Positions 16,880 through 27,172 of a stretch of DNA of 64,000 nt are shown here, piece by piece. Every line of letters begins with the position of its first letter. The first letter of the stretch is position 1. Origin of the DNA: Pseudomonas laurentiana (GTDB lineage: Bacteria; Pseudomonadota; Gammaproteobacteria; Pseudomonadales; Pseudomonadaceae). Below the pieces are notes generated by a model. The model made no database searches and had not been told where the DNA came from. It was given only the letters and a program-made list of their open reading frames with translations. A program made the position numbers and the translations under genes. The DNA is taken from assembly GCF_014648275.1 (NCBI RefSeq), contig NZ_BMQU01000009.1:62001-126000 (forward strand), in the 5' to 3' direction.

Positions 16880-18556
16880 TCAACCCTCAGCGGCGACTGC
16901 TACCCGAGCAGCAGCGCATGGCTGGAACAGGTCGAGCTCGCTGCGATAGGCCGACGTACGCACTTTCATCAGGCCCAGCACGGAATGGAACAGGTTGTCA
17001 TGGGACAACGTGACGCCTCGCTGCTGATCCAGACAGCCCATTGACACCTTGCTTTGCGCAGACAGCTTCGGTGACAACCAGACGACCATCGGTACCTGCG
17101 TTTGCTCACGAGGGGCCATGGCGTAGGGCAACCCATGCAGGTAAACACCCTTCTCACCCAACGACTCGCCGTGATCGGAGACATACAGCATTGCGGTATC
17201 GAAACGATCCTCCTTACCCTTGAGCAGCTCGACCAGACGCGCCAGCACATGATCGGTGTACAGCAGCGAGTTGTCGTAGCTGTTCACAATGGCGTCATTC
17301 GCACACGTGTCGAGCTGGCCGGTATCGCAAGTCGGGGTAAATCGACGAAATGCTGCCGGGTAGCGTTTGTAGTAGGCCGGGCCGTGGCTTCCTTCCATGT
17401 GCAAGACAATGACCGTATCGGCCGTGGCGCGGTCAATGCGTTCGGCCAAGCCATGCAAGAGCACCTCATCGAAACAGCCGTCGGCATTACAGAGCTCAGG
17501 CACACTCAGGTGTGACACATCCTCGCTGGGCACGCGATCACAGGCGCCCTTGCACCCCGAATTGTTGTCACGCCAGAGCACCGCAACACCCGCACGCTGC
17601 AGCACATCAAGCACCCCATCGCGATTGTGTGCCTGGTATGTCTTGTAGTTCGCACGCCCGACATCCAGGAACATGCACGGCAGGGAAATGGCCGTGGCTG
17701 TGCCGCAGGAACTGACATTGGTAAAGCTGACCACGCCCTGATCGGGCAACGCCGGGTTGGTCACCCGCGGGTAGCCGTTGAGCGAAAAGTTGGCAGCCCT
17801 GGCCGTTTCGCCGATGACCAGCACCAGCACCTTGTGCCGCCCAGGATGGCCGACATCGGTCGCTTGAACTGCATCCAGGCCAACCTGTTCAAAGGCTACC
17901 GACGTACGCAACTGCCGTTTGGCGTAACCATGAATGGCCCCTACAACGTTCGAGGGGACCAGCATCAACCGAAGGTCGCGGTGGTTTCTTAGCAGCGATG
18001 CATAAGACTGATACGCGACAGCCAGAATGACACCTATCACCGCAAGGGCTGCCAGCATGCCCGACAGTTTTATCGCGCCGGCACGCGTCCAGCGTTGCTT
18101 GGTCAGCGGAACGCGGCTGACGATGATCGCCGGCAGGATGCCCAGGCACAGCACCCACAGCAACACGTCGACACCCAGCAGGTCGTACGCCTCTGCCTGA
18201 TCGGTCTGCAGCACGTTCATGACCATTGAATAGTCAATCACTATGCCGTACCGGCTCATGAAGAAGCTGGCCACTGCAGAAACCAGGATGACCACGACAA
18301 GTACGGGCCTGGTCAACCGTCCCCAGGCCAGCAGGTTCAACAACAGGTAATTCCAAAGAAAGACAAATAGCGGAAGGCTGAATAAAAAGAGCAGGTGTTC
18401 GTTATTCCAACCGCCGACGGCCTGCCAGACCGCTCGCCAGAAGGTAAAATTCAAGACCAGGGTTAACCACAGCGATACCAGCAACAACAAGACTGTTGTT
18501 TGTATTGAACGGGAACGCGGCGAAAAGTCGCGTTCAAACTTTACCGACGAACTCAC
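16880..18556 (-). CDS. eptA: Lipid A phosphoethanolamine transferase (EptA type)
   Basis: 558 residues from the GTG at 18556, which has CAGGAG 6 bases upstream; an ATG in frame at 18619 has no ribosome site. Five N-terminal membrane helices (DUF1705) precede a periplasmic sulfatase-fold domain. The nucleophile Thr lies in VIGETARAANFSLNGYPR, with DNNSGCKGACDR and YVSDHGESLGEKGVYLHG supplying metal ligands and disulfide cysteines. The family moves phosphoethanolamine from phosphatidylethanolamine to lipid A, lowering negative charge and polymyxin sensitivity. A small membrane-protein gene lies just upstream. No two-component system is adjacent. Confidence 0.92.
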   Translation of the reverse strand: MSSSVKFERDFSPRSRSIQTTVLLLLVSLWLTLVLNFTFWRAVWQAVGGWNNEHLLFLFSLPLFVFLWNYLLLNLLAWGRLTRPVLVVVILVSAVASFFMSRYGIVIDYSMVMNVLQTDQAEAYDLLGVDVLLWVLCLGILPAIIVSRVPLTKQRWTRAGAIKLSGMLAALAVIGVILAVAYQSYASLLRNHRDLRLMLVPSNVVGAIHGYAKRQLRTSVAFEQVGLDAVQATDVGHPGRHKVLVLVIGETARAANFSLNGYPRVTNPALPDQGVVSFTNVSSCGTATAISLPCMFLDVGRANYKTYQAHNRDGVLDVLQRAGVAVLWRDNNSGCKGACDRVPSEDVSHLSVPELCNADGCFDEVLLHGLAERIDRATADTVIVLHMEGSHGPAYYKRYPAAFRRFTPTCDTGQLDTCANDAIVNSYDNSLLYTDHVLARLVELLKGKEDRFDTAMLYVSDHGESLGEKGVYLHGLPYAMAPREQTQVPMVVWLSPKLSAQSKVSMGCLDQQRGVTLSHDNLFHSVLGLMKVRTSAYRSELDLFQPCAAARVAVAAEG

Positions 18557-18622
18557 AAACGTCTCCTGACAGCGTATATGTCCGTTACATAAACCCGGCG
18601 CGATGAAGCGCCTGTGCATGAC

Positions 18623-18928
18623 TTACCACGTGGCGCGCAAGCGACGGTATGCCACGCCGAATGCCAGCATCGGCAACAACAGGCCGATGACAATCAAGCC
18701 GGCCATCACAATGGATTTATCCAGAATTTTCAGGACATCGATCACCAGCAATCCAAGGCAGATTGCCAACGCCAGTACTGGAATTGTCCAACGGCCAAGC
18801 CTTTCCCATTGCGGAAAAAGCACATGCGCATTGAAGGTCAGTAGCAAACAAAGGCACAACCATGCCAATGCTGCAAACATATAGATGCTCAAATGATACA
18901 CACCGTAGGCCAAGGCACTACCGAGCAT
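18623..18928 (-). CDS. Small membrane protein of unknown function
   Basis: 101 residues with three to four hydrophobic helices (YMFAALAWLCLCLLLTFNA, WTIPVLALAICLGLLVIDVL, MAGLIVIGLLLPMLAFGVAY) and a basic C-terminus. A good AAGGGAG ribosome site lies 7 bases before the ATG. It precedes eptA on the same strand with a 66-base gap, so the two probably share a transcript. I do not recognise the family. A role in the membrane or in regulating the transferase is only suggested by position. Confidence 0.6.
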   Translation of the reverse strand: MLGSALAYGVYHLSIYMFAALAWLCLCLLLTFNAHVLFPQWERLGRWTIPVLALAICLGLLVIDVLKILDKSIVMAGLIVIGLLLPMLAFGVAYRRLRATW

Positions 18929-19186
18929 AAGCGTGCTCCCTTACGCGATACGACATCGCGAACAACTTTTATTATCATTCACACATTCCATGTGCGTGTG
19001 TTGCAGCCCCCGAGCGTAGTTCAGTTTTTTGCCCCTGCCTAGCAGTGTCTTGACGTTTTTTTCTCGTTGAACCTGCTATGTTTCGCGGTTGGCATGAACA
19101 CGCGACCACAACACCGCCGCAACAGCGGCTGCGACACTGCTTTGCCTGCAAAGGCCAGGGCTTCAAGAAAGACAAAAGGAATTCAT

Positions 19187-21133
19187 ATGCGCGCTCCACA
19201 ATCAGCGCCCCAGCGCTACCTGCTGCTACTGACCTCAGTGTGGCTTGCGATTTTTCTACTCACCCGAGGCGTGCTGTTTTTCAGCCACTTGAATGAAGCC
19301 GGAAGCAATGTCTTCTCGATCTTTGGTATCGGGCTGCTATACGACCTGAGCTTCCTGATCTACGCCGCATTGCCGCTGGGCCTGTACCTGCTGCTGTGTC
19401 CTGCACGGCTGTGGCGCTCGCGGGCACATCAGTGGTTCCTGCAGGGCATCATGGTCCTGAGCGTTTTCCTGATGCTGTTCACGGCAGTTGCCGAGTGGCT
19501 GTTCTGGGACGAATTCGGTGTGCGCTTCAACTTCATCGCCGTCGACTACCTGGTCTATTCCGATGAAGTGTTGAACAACATCCTCGAGTCCTACCCTATC
19601 GGCCTGCTGCTGAGTGTCCTGGCGGTTATCGCCATCGCCCTGAGCCTTGCACTGCGCGCTCCGCTCAAGCAGGCCCTGAACGCACCGATACCCGCCTTTC
19701 GCCAGCGCCTGATGAGCTTTGCCGTGCTGGCCGTGCTGGCCGGGCTTTGCGTGCAGGTGATCGATCAAGACCGCCCGCGCGGCCAAGGTGGCAATGCCTA
19801 CCAACGTGAACTGGCCAGTAACGGCCCTTACCAGTTCTTCGCGGCGTTCCGCAACAACGAACTCGATTACCCGCAGTTCTACAGCAGCCTGCCCGAGCAG
19901 GATGTCACCACACAGATCCAGAACGAGCTGCGCGAACCCGTTGCGAGTTTCGTCGGCAAGGAACCCCTGGATATTCGCCGCACGATCACCAGCAATGCCC
20001 CGGCGCGTACACCTAACGTGGTCCTGGTGACCATTGAAAGCTTCAGTGCCAAGTACATGGGCAGCAACGGTGATAACCGCAACCTGACCCCTAACCTGGA
20101 TGCCTTGCGCAAACAGAGCCTGTACTTCAACAACTTCTATGCCACCGGCACTCGTACAGACCGGGGCCTGGAAGCCATCACCCTGTCGATTCCGCCAACC
20201 CCTGGCCGCTCGATCGTCAAGCGTGTGGGCCGCGAGAGCGGTTTCGCCAGCCTCGGCCAGCACATGAGTGAAGCGGGCTATGACAGCGTGTTCGTCTACG
20301 GTGGCCGTGGCTACTTCGACAACATGAACGCGTTTTTCAGCGGCAACGGTTATCGGGTGGTTGACCAGAGCAGCGTGAAAGAGAGCGATATCAGCTTCAA
20401 GAACGCCTGGGGCATGTCGGACGAAGACCTCTACAACCAGGCGATGCAGCTGGCTGACGCCGACTTCGCCAACCAGGTGCCGTTCTTCCTGCAACTGATG
20501 ACCACCTCCAACCATCGCCCGTACACCTACCCCGACGGTCGCATCGACATCCCGTCTGGCGATGGCCGTGAAGGCGCGGTGAAGTACACCGACTACGCCA
20601 TCGGTCGCTTCCTTGAACAGGCGCGCAGCAAGCCGTGGTTCGACAACACCCTGTTTATCTTCGTTGCCGACCATACCGCTGGCAGCGCGGGTAAAGAGGA
20701 CCTGCCGGTTCGCAACTACCAGATTCCGCTGTTCATCTACGGGCCGAAGTTGATCGACGCCCGTGAGGAATCGAAACTGGCCAGCCAGATCGACCTGGCG
20801 CCGACCCTGCTCGGCCTGTTGAACATGAGCTATACCTCAACCTTCTTCGGCCGCAACCTGATGCTTGAAGACGCACTGCCACCACGCGTACTGATCGGTA
20901 ACTACCAGCACCTGGGCCTGTTCGATGGCCAGGACCTGGCCATCCTCAGCCCACGCGACGGCCTGCGCCTTCATGAGCAGGCCCTGGGCGAAAGCCGTGA
21001 GGTCGTGGGTGACAGCAACAACCCGCTGATCAAGCGCGCGATCAGCTATTACCAGGCGGCCAGCTATGGCTTCAAGCACCACCTGCTCGACTGGGTACCC
21101 GAAGAGAGCGAGAAGACCGCAGGTAAAAACTGA
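19187..21133 (+). CDS. LTA synthase family sulfatase/phosphoglycerol transferase
   Basis: 648 residues from the ATG at 19187, with AAAAGGA just upstream; the frame is open earlier but only with weak starts. Five N-terminal membrane helices precede an alkaline-phosphatase-fold domain. LVTIESFSAKYMGSNGD supplies the metal-binding Glu, TGTRTDRGLEAITLSIPPTPG carries the probable Thr nucleophile, and VFVYGGRGYFDNMNAFF and FVADHTAGSAGKEDLP are further family landmarks. Gram-negative members act like OpgB or transfer phosphoglycerol or phosphoethanolamine to periplasmic glucans or lipids. It is divergent from the eptA pair, so two envelope phosphotransferases share a promoter region. Confidence 0.88.
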   Translation: MRAPQSAPQRYLLLLTSVWLAIFLLTRGVLFFSHLNEAGSNVFSIFGIGLLYDLSFLIYAALPLGLYLLLCPARLWRSRAHQWFLQGIMVLSVFLMLFTAVAEWLFWDEFGVRFNFIAVDYLVYSDEVLNNILESYPIGLLLSVLAVIAIALSLALRAPLKQALNAPIPAFRQRLMSFAVLAVLAGLCVQVIDQDRPRGQGGNAYQRELASNGPYQFFAAFRNNELDYPQFYSSLPEQDVTTQIQNELREPVASFVGKEPLDIRRTITSNAPARTPNVVLVTIESFSAKYMGSNGDNRNLTPNLDALRKQSLYFNNFYATGTRTDRGLEAITLSIPPTPGRSIVKRVGRESGFASLGQHMSEAGYDSVFVYGGRGYFDNMNAFFSGNGYRVVDQSSVKESDISFKNAWGMSDEDLYNQAMQLADADFANQVPFFLQLMTTSNHRPYTYPDGRIDIPSGDGREGAVKYTDYAIGRFLEQARSKPWFDNTLFIFVADHTAGSAGKEDLPVRNYQIPLFIYGPKLIDAREESKLASQIDLAPTLLGLLNMSYTSTFFGRNLMLEDALPPRVLIGNYQHLGLFDGQDLAILSPRDGLRLHEQALGESREVVGDSNNPLIKRAISYYQAASYGFKHHLLDWVPEESEKTAGKN

Positions 21134-21143
21134 CTGAACCGAC

Positions 21144-21168
21144 ACGGCGCCCGCTGACAGGGCGCCGT
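21144..21168. terminator. Stem-loop between convergent genes
   Basis: A perfect 9-base-pair stem (21144-21152 with 21160-21168) with a 7-base loop fills the 37-base gap between the LTA-synthase-like gene and the convergent DUF808 gene. No T run on either side, so it may be Rho-assisted or an mRNA end structure. Confidence 0.5.
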
Positions 21169-21170
21169 AC

Positions 21171-22079
21171 TCAGCCTCTTGCCGCCCGCCAGAGCTTGCT
21201 GGTCAGTGCTACCACCGCCAGTACGGCGGCACCGGCAAGAATACCCACGCCGCCATTGAGCAGGCTTGACGTCAGCACCCCGCCCCGCCCTTCACTGAAC
21301 GCTTCAACGGCGTGATGCAACGGCGCAACGCCATGCACCAGAATCCCGCCACCGACCAAAAACATCGCCGCCGTGCCCACCACCGACAGGCCCTTCATCA
21401 GGTACGGTGCCGCCTGCAGAATACCCTTGCCGATCGCCTGGGCGACGCGTCCGGATTTTTGCGTGAGCCACAAGCCTAAGTCATCCAACTTGACGATCCC
21501 GCCAACCAGCCCATACACCCCTACGGTCATGACAAAGGCGATGCCCGATAACACGATGATTTGCTGCGTCAACGGCGCAGCGGCGACTGCACCGAGGGTG
21601 ATGGCAATGATTTCCGCCGACAGGATGAAATCGGTACGCACGGCGCCTTTGATCTTGTCCTTCTCATAGGCCACCAGATCGACTGACGGATCAGCCACCG
21701 CCTCGCTCAGGGCCGCATGCCCGGCATCGTCCTCGGCTGCACTGTGAAAAAACTTGTGGGCCAGCTTCTCGAAGCCCTCAAAACACAGGTAAGCACCGCC
21801 GACCATCAACAACGGGGTCACCGCCCATGGAATGAACGCACTGATTGCCAGTGCCGCCGGCACCAGAATCACCTTGTTCAACAACGACCCCTTGGCCACG
21901 GCCCATACCACCGGCAACTCCCGGTCAGCGCGCACGCCACTGACCTGTTGGGCATTGAGCGCCAGATCATCGCCCAAAACCCCGGCGGTCTTTTTTGCCG
22001 CGACCTTGGTCATCACCGAGACGTCGTCCAGCACCGTGGCGATATCGTCGATCAACACCAGTAGACTGCTTCCTGCCAT
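21171..22079 (-). CDS. DUF808 (YedI-like) membrane protein
   Basis: 302 residues from the ATG at 22079, the usual family start [19 protein letters not shown]; the frame is open to 22115 and no strong ribosome site distinguishes the two. The middle [20 protein letters not shown] and [20 protein letters not shown] are conserved in DUF808. Several hydrophobic helices place it in the inner membrane. Function is unknown for the family. It is divergent from a TetR regulator. Confidence 0.88.
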   Translation of the reverse strand: MAGSSLLVLIDDIATVLDDVSVMTKVAAKKTAGVLGDDLALNAQQVSGVRADRELPVVWAVAKGSLLNKVILVPAALAISAFIPWAVTPLLMVGGAYLCFEGFEKLAHKFFHSAAEDDAGHAALSEAVADPSVDLVAYEKDKIKGAVRTDFILSAEIIAITLGAVAAAPLTQQIIVLSGIAFVMTVGVYGLVGGIVKLDDLGLWLTQKSGRVAQAIGKGILQAAPYLMKGLSVVGTAAMFLVGGGILVHGVAPLHHAVEAFSEGRGGVLTSSLLNGGVGILAGAAVLAVVALTSKLWRAARG

Positions 22080-22233
22080 GCTTGCGTATCCAGAGTGTTC
22101 AAAGGCCGAAAGCATAGCGTGACTGTGCGTGAAAGTGGCAGCCTTGAGCCTCGCGCAAACCCGGTGCTACCATGCGGCACCGCCTGCCCAGGCCTGGGCC
22201 GCCTGCGGTCCGACACAAGGAACAGCGCCAATC

Positions 22234-22842
22234 ATGAGCAGCATCCGCGAGCGCAACAAAGAGCTGATCCTGCGCGCAGCCAGCGAAGAGTTCGCCGAAA
22301 AGGGCTTTGCCGCCACCAAAACCAGCGATATCGCGGCCAAGGCGGGGCTACCCAAGCCCAACGTCTACTACTACTTCAAATCCAAGGAAAACCTCTACCG
22401 CGAAGTCCTGGAAAGCATTATCGAGCCGATCATGCAGGCCTCCACCCCGTTCAATGCCGAGGGTGAACCCGAGGACGTGTTGAGCGCCTACATTCGCTCA
22501 AAAATCCGCATATCGCGCGACCTGCCCTTTGCCTCCAAGGTGTTCGCCAGTGAAATCATGCATGGCGCCCCGCACCTGAGCCCGACCCAGGTCGAACAGC
22601 TCAACCTGCAGGCCCGGCACAACATCGCGTGCATTCAGCGCTGGATCGAACGCGGCCAGATCGCCCCGCTCGACCCACATCACCTGATGTTCAGCATCTG
22701 GGCCGCAACCCAGACCTACGCCGATTTCGACTGGCAGATCTCTGTCGTCACCGGCAAAGCCAAGCTGGACGATGCTGACTATGAAGCGGCAGCCCAGACC
22801 ATCATTCGCCTGGTGCTCAAGGGCTGCGCACCAGACGCCTGA
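22234..22842 (+). CDS. TetR family regulator, RutR-like
   Basis: 202 residues from the ATG at 22234, preceded by ACAAGGA. The N-terminal helix-turn-helix spans about residues 10-55 (FAATKTSDIAAKAGLPKPNV and YYYFKSKENLY). The C-terminal half, with RDLPFASKVFASEIMHGAPH and IAPLDPHHLMFSIWAATQTY, resembles E. coli RutR, which binds uracil and controls pyrimidine and purine use. It sits between the DUF808 gene and glcG, near the purine and glyoxylate operons, so a nucleobase-related ligand is plausible but unproven. The operators found in the window are of GntR type, not TetR type. Confidence 0.88.
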   Translation: MSSIRERNKELILRAASEEFAEKGFAATKTSDIAAKAGLPKPNVYYYFKSKENLYREVLESIIEPIMQASTPFNAEGEPEDVLSAYIRSKIRISRDLPFASKVFASEIMHGAPHLSPTQVEQLNLQARHNIACIQRWIERGQIAPLDPHHLMFSIWAATQTYADFDWQISVVTGKAKLDDADYEAAAQTIIRLVLKGCAPDA

Positions 22843-22876
22843 AACCCGGCTATTGCAGGTAAACCCGCCGCTATCC

Positions 22877-23317
22877 TCAGGCTGCCACGCCTGCATCCGC
22901 CGTCAACCCAACCGCTTCGATCGCACTGATCGCGCACTGCTCGTCGATGTCCGAGGTATCGCCACTGATACCGATCGCCCCCAGCACCACGCCCTGCTGA
23001 TCGCGGATCAACACCCCACCCGGCGCCGGAACCACCGCGCCCTGGCCCAGGCCATTGAGCGCGGCGAAAAATGCCGGGCGCTGCTGTGCGTCCAGCGCCA
23101 GCAGGCGTGAGCCCTTGCCCAGCGCAATCGCGCCCCAGGCTTTGCCCGTCGCCACGTGCGGACGCAGCAGGCTGGCGCCGTCTTCACGTTGCAGGGCCAG
23201 CAAGTGACCACCGCTATCGAGCACCGCAATGGTCAAGGGTGCAGCCGAGATCTTGCGCCCGGCAGCAATGGCGCCGTTTATCAGGCTGACAGCGACTTTC
23301 AAGGTCAGAGCGTTCAT
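22877..23317 (-). CDS. GlcG/HbpS family protein
   Basis: 146 residues of the GlcG/HbpS fold: PLTIAVLDSGGHLLALQRED near the start, the PGGVLIRDQQGVVLGAIGIS core and the SGDTSDIDEQCA tail. Relatives accompany glycolate, glyoxylate and cobalamin genes, and one binds heme; the role of GlcG is not settled. AGAGGA lies 8 bases before the ATG. It is divergent from gcl, with two TTGTATACAA operators between, so it is probably co-regulated with glyoxylate use. Confidence 0.87.
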   Translation of the reverse strand: MNALTLKVAVSLINGAIAAGRKISAAPLTIAVLDSGGHLLALQREDGASLLRPHVATGKAWGAIALGKGSRLLALDAQQRPAFFAALNGLGQGAVVPAPGGVLIRDQQGVVLGAIGISGDTSDIDEQCAISAIEAVGLTADAGVAA

Positions 23318-23398
23318 GGACAGGTCCTCTTGTTGTTAGAAGCCCAGAGGGGCAAGTGAAAATCCAATACGACAAATAGAACACAATGGAGAATATTT

Positions 23399-23408
23399 TT
23401 GTATACAA
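23399..23408. promoter_or_regulatory. Putative GntR-type operator 1 before gcl
   Basis: Perfect palindrome TTGTATACAA between glcG and gcl. Identical copies lie at 23539 and before puuE and the regulator gene. It is 140 bases from the second site, close to 13 or 14 helical turns, which would allow looping. Confidence 0.62.
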
Positions 23409-23538
23409 TAATTTTCGCCAGCTGATAACAATCGGACAAAATGCCTTTTCTAGCGGCACGAAGAGCAAAGCACTGGCAGCCGATGAAAATGGATTGACCA
23501 GAGCCACATACCGTGAATACACTCTGACGCAAAGCCAT

Positions 23539-23548
23539 TTGTATACAA
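23539..23548. promoter_or_regulatory. Putative GntR-type operator 2 before gcl
   Basis: Perfect palindrome TTGTATACAA ending 26 bases before the gcl start codon, a position that would block transcription if occupied. This suits a repressor such as GclR. Confidence 0.65.
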
Positions 23549-23574
23549 TTACAAAACCAATGAGGCACAAAACC

Positions 23575-25350
23575 ATGAGCAAAATGAGAGCAATTGATGC
23601 AGCCGTTCTGGTGATGCGCCGCGAAGGTGTTGAAACCGCTTTTGGCATCCCGGGCGCAGCGATCAACCCGCTGTACTCGGCGTTGAAAAAAGTCGGCGGT
23701 ATCGATCACGTCCTCGCTCGCCACGTTGAAGGCGCCTCGCACATGGCCGAGGGCTACACCCGTACCAAGGCCGGCAACATCGGCGTGTGCATCGGCACCT
23801 CCGGCCCAGCCGGTACCGACATGGTCACCGGCCTGTACAGCGCCTCGGCAGACTCGATCCCGATCCTCTGCATCACCGGTCAGGCACCTCGCGCACGCCT
23901 GCACAAGGAAGACTTCCAAGCCGTCGACATCACCAGCATCGTCAAGCCGGTGACCAAGTGGGCGACCACCGTTCTGGAACCCGGCCAAGTGCCTTACGCC
24001 TTCCAGAAAGCCTTCTATGAAATGCGTTCCGGTCGCCCAGGCCCTGTACTGATCGACCTGCCATTCGACGTGCAGATGGCCGAAATCGAATTCGACATCG
24101 AGGCCTACCAGCCACTGCCCGTACACAAGCCTGCAGCCAACCGCGTACAGATCGAGAAGGCCCTGGCCATGCTCGACAGCGCAGAGCGCCCGCTGTTGGT
24201 CGCCGGTGGCGGCATCATCAACGCCGACGCCTGCGAGAAACTGGTTGAGTTCGCAGAGCTGACCGGCATTCCAGTGATTCCAACCCTGATGGGCTGGGGC
24301 ATCATCCCTGACGATCACCCACAGATGGTCGGCATGGTCGGTCTGCAGACGTCGCACCGTTACGGCAACGCCACCCTGCTCAAATCCGACATGGTGCTGG
24401 GCATCGGCAACCGCTGGGCAAACCGCCACACCGGTTCCGTTGACGTCTACACCGAAGGTCGTCGCTTTATCCACGTCGACATCGAACCCACCCAGATCGG
24501 CCGTGTGTTCAACCCGGACCTGGGTATCGTCTCGGACGCGGGCGCCGCGCTGGACATGTTCCTGGAAGTGGCCCGCGAGTGGAAAGCCGCCGGCAAGCTC
24601 AAGTGCCGTGGCGAATGGCTGAAAGACTGCCAACAGCGCAAAGCCAGCCTGCACCGCAAGACTCACTTCGACAACGTGCCGGTCAAGCCACAGCGCGTAT
24701 ACGAGGAAATGAACCAGGTATTTGGCAAAGACACCTGCTACGTCAGCACCATCGGTCTGTCGCAGATTGCCGGCGCCCAGTTCCTCCACGTCTACAAGCC
24801 ACGTCACTGGATCAACTGCGGCCAGGCCGGCCCACTGGGCTGGACCATTCCGGCTGCGCTGGGCGTGGTCAAGGCGGACCCGACCCGCAAGGTCGTCGCC
24901 CTGTCCGGCGACTATGACTTCCAGTTCATGATCGAAGAACTGGCCGTCGGCGCGCAGTTCAATCTGCCTTACGTCCACGTACTGGTGAACAACTCCTACC
25001 TGGGGCTGATCCGTCAGGCCCAACGTGGCTTCGAGATGGATTACTGTGTACAGCTGGCGTTCGAGAACCTCAACGCGCCGGAGCTCAACGGCTATGGTGT
25101 TGACCACGTTGCCGTGGTTCAAGGTCTGGGCTGCAAGGCTATCCGCGTCTCTGAACCGGGCGAGATCGCGCCGGCCCTGCTCAAGGCCCAGAAGATGGCC
25201 GAAGAGTTCCGGGTACCGGTTGTGGTCGAGGTGATTCTCGAACGCGTGACCAATATTTCCATGGGTACTGAAATCAACGCGGTCAACGAATTCGAAGACC
25301 TGGCGCTGGTCGGCGACGATGCACCGACTGCGATTTCGCTGCTCGACTGA
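23575..25350 (+). CDS. gcl: Glyoxylate carboligase (tartronate-semialdehyde synthase)
   Basis: 591 residues; joins two glyoxylates into tartronate semialdehyde with loss of CO2. It has the three-domain thiamine-diphosphate enzyme layout. [16 protein letters not shown] places Val at residue 51, where most relatives have the catalytic Glu; this Val is the hallmark of Gcl. The cofactor-binding motif runs from [15 protein letters not shown] to [10 protein letters not shown] near residues 443-475. The ATG at 23575 opens at the family start; the frame is open much earlier only because of chance. First gene of gcl-hyi-glxR-kinase-pyk and downstream of two operators. Confidence 0.97.
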   Translation: MSKMRAIDAAVLVMRREGVETAFGIPGAAINPLYSALKKVGGIDHVLARHVEGASHMAEGYTRTKAGNIGVCIGTSGPAGTDMVTGLYSASADSIPILCITGQAPRARLHKEDFQAVDITSIVKPVTKWATTVLEPGQVPYAFQKAFYEMRSGRPGPVLIDLPFDVQMAEIEFDIEAYQPLPVHKPAANRVQIEKALAMLDSAERPLLVAGGGIINADACEKLVEFAELTGIPVIPTLMGWGIIPDDHPQMVGMVGLQTSHRYGNATLLKSDMVLGIGNRWANRHTGSVDVYTEGRRFIHVDIEPTQIGRVFNPDLGIVSDAGAALDMFLEVAREWKAAGKLKCRGEWLKDCQQRKASLHRKTHFDNVPVKPQRVYEEMNQVFGKDTCYVSTIGLSQIAGAQFLHVYKPRHWINCGQAGPLGWTIPAALGVVKADPTRKVVALSGDYDFQFMIEELAVGAQFNLPYVHVLVNNSYLGLIRQAQRGFEMDYCVQLAFENLNAPELNGYGVDHVAVVQGLGCKAIRVSEPGEIAPALLKAQKMAEEFRVPVVVEVILERVTNISMGTEINAVNEFEDLALVGDDAPTAISLLD

Positions 25351-25360
25351 TCGCACAAGC

Positions 25361-25386
25361 GGCCCCTGCCCCAGTGGCAGCGGGCC
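25361..25386 (+). other. Hairpin between gcl and hyi
   Basis: GGCCCCTGCC pairs with GGCAGCGGGCC across a 5-base loop with one bulged C. It directly follows the gcl stop and has no T run. Possible mRNA-stability element. Confidence 0.45.
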
Positions 25387-25407
25387 CTACTTTGCAAGGA
25401 GACAACC

Positions 25408-26190
<783 letters not shown>

Positions 26191-26256
26191 CGCGCACTCA
26201 CGCCCCCATGGGGCTGCGCGCCGGCCGCATGCATACAACTATAAGAGGCATTTTTC

Positions 26257-27150
26257 ATGGCTAAAATCGGATTTATCGGCACTGGCATCATGGGCCGCCC
26301 AATGGCTCAGAACCTTCAGAAAGCAGGCCACAGCCTGTTCGTCTCCACCCACCACGACGCCGCCCCGGCTGAACTGCTCGCTGCGGGTGCCGTGGCCCTG
26401 GCCAACCCGAAAGAAGTCGCTCAGGAAGCTGAGTTCATCATCGTCATGGTCCCGGACACCCCACAGGTCGACGCTGTCCTGTTCGGTGAGAACGGCGTGG
26501 CTTACGGTGTTGGCCCGAACAAAGTCGTCATCGACATGAGTTCGATTTCGCCGACCGCGACCAAAACCTTCGCAGAGAAAATCAAGGCCACTGGCGCCAC
26601 CTACCTCGACGCACCGGTATCCGGTGGCGAAGTCGGCGCCAAAGCCGCGACCCTGAGCATCATGGTCGGCGGTTGCCCGAATGCCTTCGAGCGCGCACTG
26701 CCGCTGTTCCAGGCCATGGGCAAGAACATCACCCGCGTCGGCGGCAGTGGCGATGGCCAAACCGCCAAGGTGGCCAACCAGATCATCGTCGCCCTGAACA
26801 TCCAGGCCGTTGCCGAAGCGCTGCTGTTCGCCGCCAAGAACGGCGCGGACCCAGCCAAGGTGCGTGAAGCCCTGATGGGCGGTTTTGCCTCCTCGAAGAT
26901 CCTTGAAGTACATGGCGAGCGCATGATCAAAGGTACCTTCGACCCAGGCTTCCGTATCAGCCTGCACCAGAAAGACCTGAACCTGGCCCTGCAAGGCGCC
27001 AAAGAGCTGTCGATCAACCTGCCCAACACCGCCAACGCCCAACAGGTGTTCAGTACCTGTGCCGCCATCGGTGGTGCAAACTGGGACCATTCGGCATTGA
27101 TCAAAGGCCTGGAACACATGGCCAACTTTTCGATCCGTGGCGACAAGTAA
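26257..27150 (+). CDS. glxR: Tartronate semialdehyde reductase
   Basis: 297 residues of the beta-hydroxyacid dehydrogenase family; reduces tartronate semialdehyde to D-glycerate with NAD(P)H. The Rossmann motif GFIGTGIMGRPMAQNL lies at the N-terminus. DAPVSGGEVGAKAATLSIMVGG is the substrate-binding segment, and Lys in TAKVANQIIVALN is the expected catalytic residue. AAGAGG precedes the ATG by 9 bases. A weak match to the operator motif, ATGCATACAA at 26229-26238, lies just upstream. Confidence 0.95.
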   Translation: MAKIGFIGTGIMGRPMAQNLQKAGHSLFVSTHHDAAPAELLAAGAVALANPKEVAQEAEFIIVMVPDTPQVDAVLFGENGVAYGVGPNKVVIDMSSISPTATKTFAEKIKATGATYLDAPVSGGEVGAKAATLSIMVGGCPNAFERALPLFQAMGKNITRVGGSGDGQTAKVANQIIVALNIQAVAEALLFAAKNGADPAKVREALMGGFASSKILEVHGERMIKGTFDPGFRISLHQKDLNLALQGAKELSINLPNTANAQQVFSTCAAIGGANWDHSALIKGLEHMANFSIRGDK

Positions 27151-27172
27151 GACCCGCTTCACCGTGAGATGA

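Noticed and set aside
18557-18619. Earlier ATG for eptA
   Set aside because: The GTG at 18556 has CAGGAG at good spacing, whereas the ATG at 18619 has none and would add polar residues before the first membrane helix.
19337-20674. 445-codon minus-strand frame opposite the LTA-synthase-like gene
   Set aside because: Antisense shadow with no family resemblance; the plus-strand gene has clear motifs.
23314-25356. Long minus-strand open frame opposite gcl
   Set aside because: It mirrors the codon pattern of the real gene in GC-rich DNA, shows no domain, and gcl on the other strand is certain.
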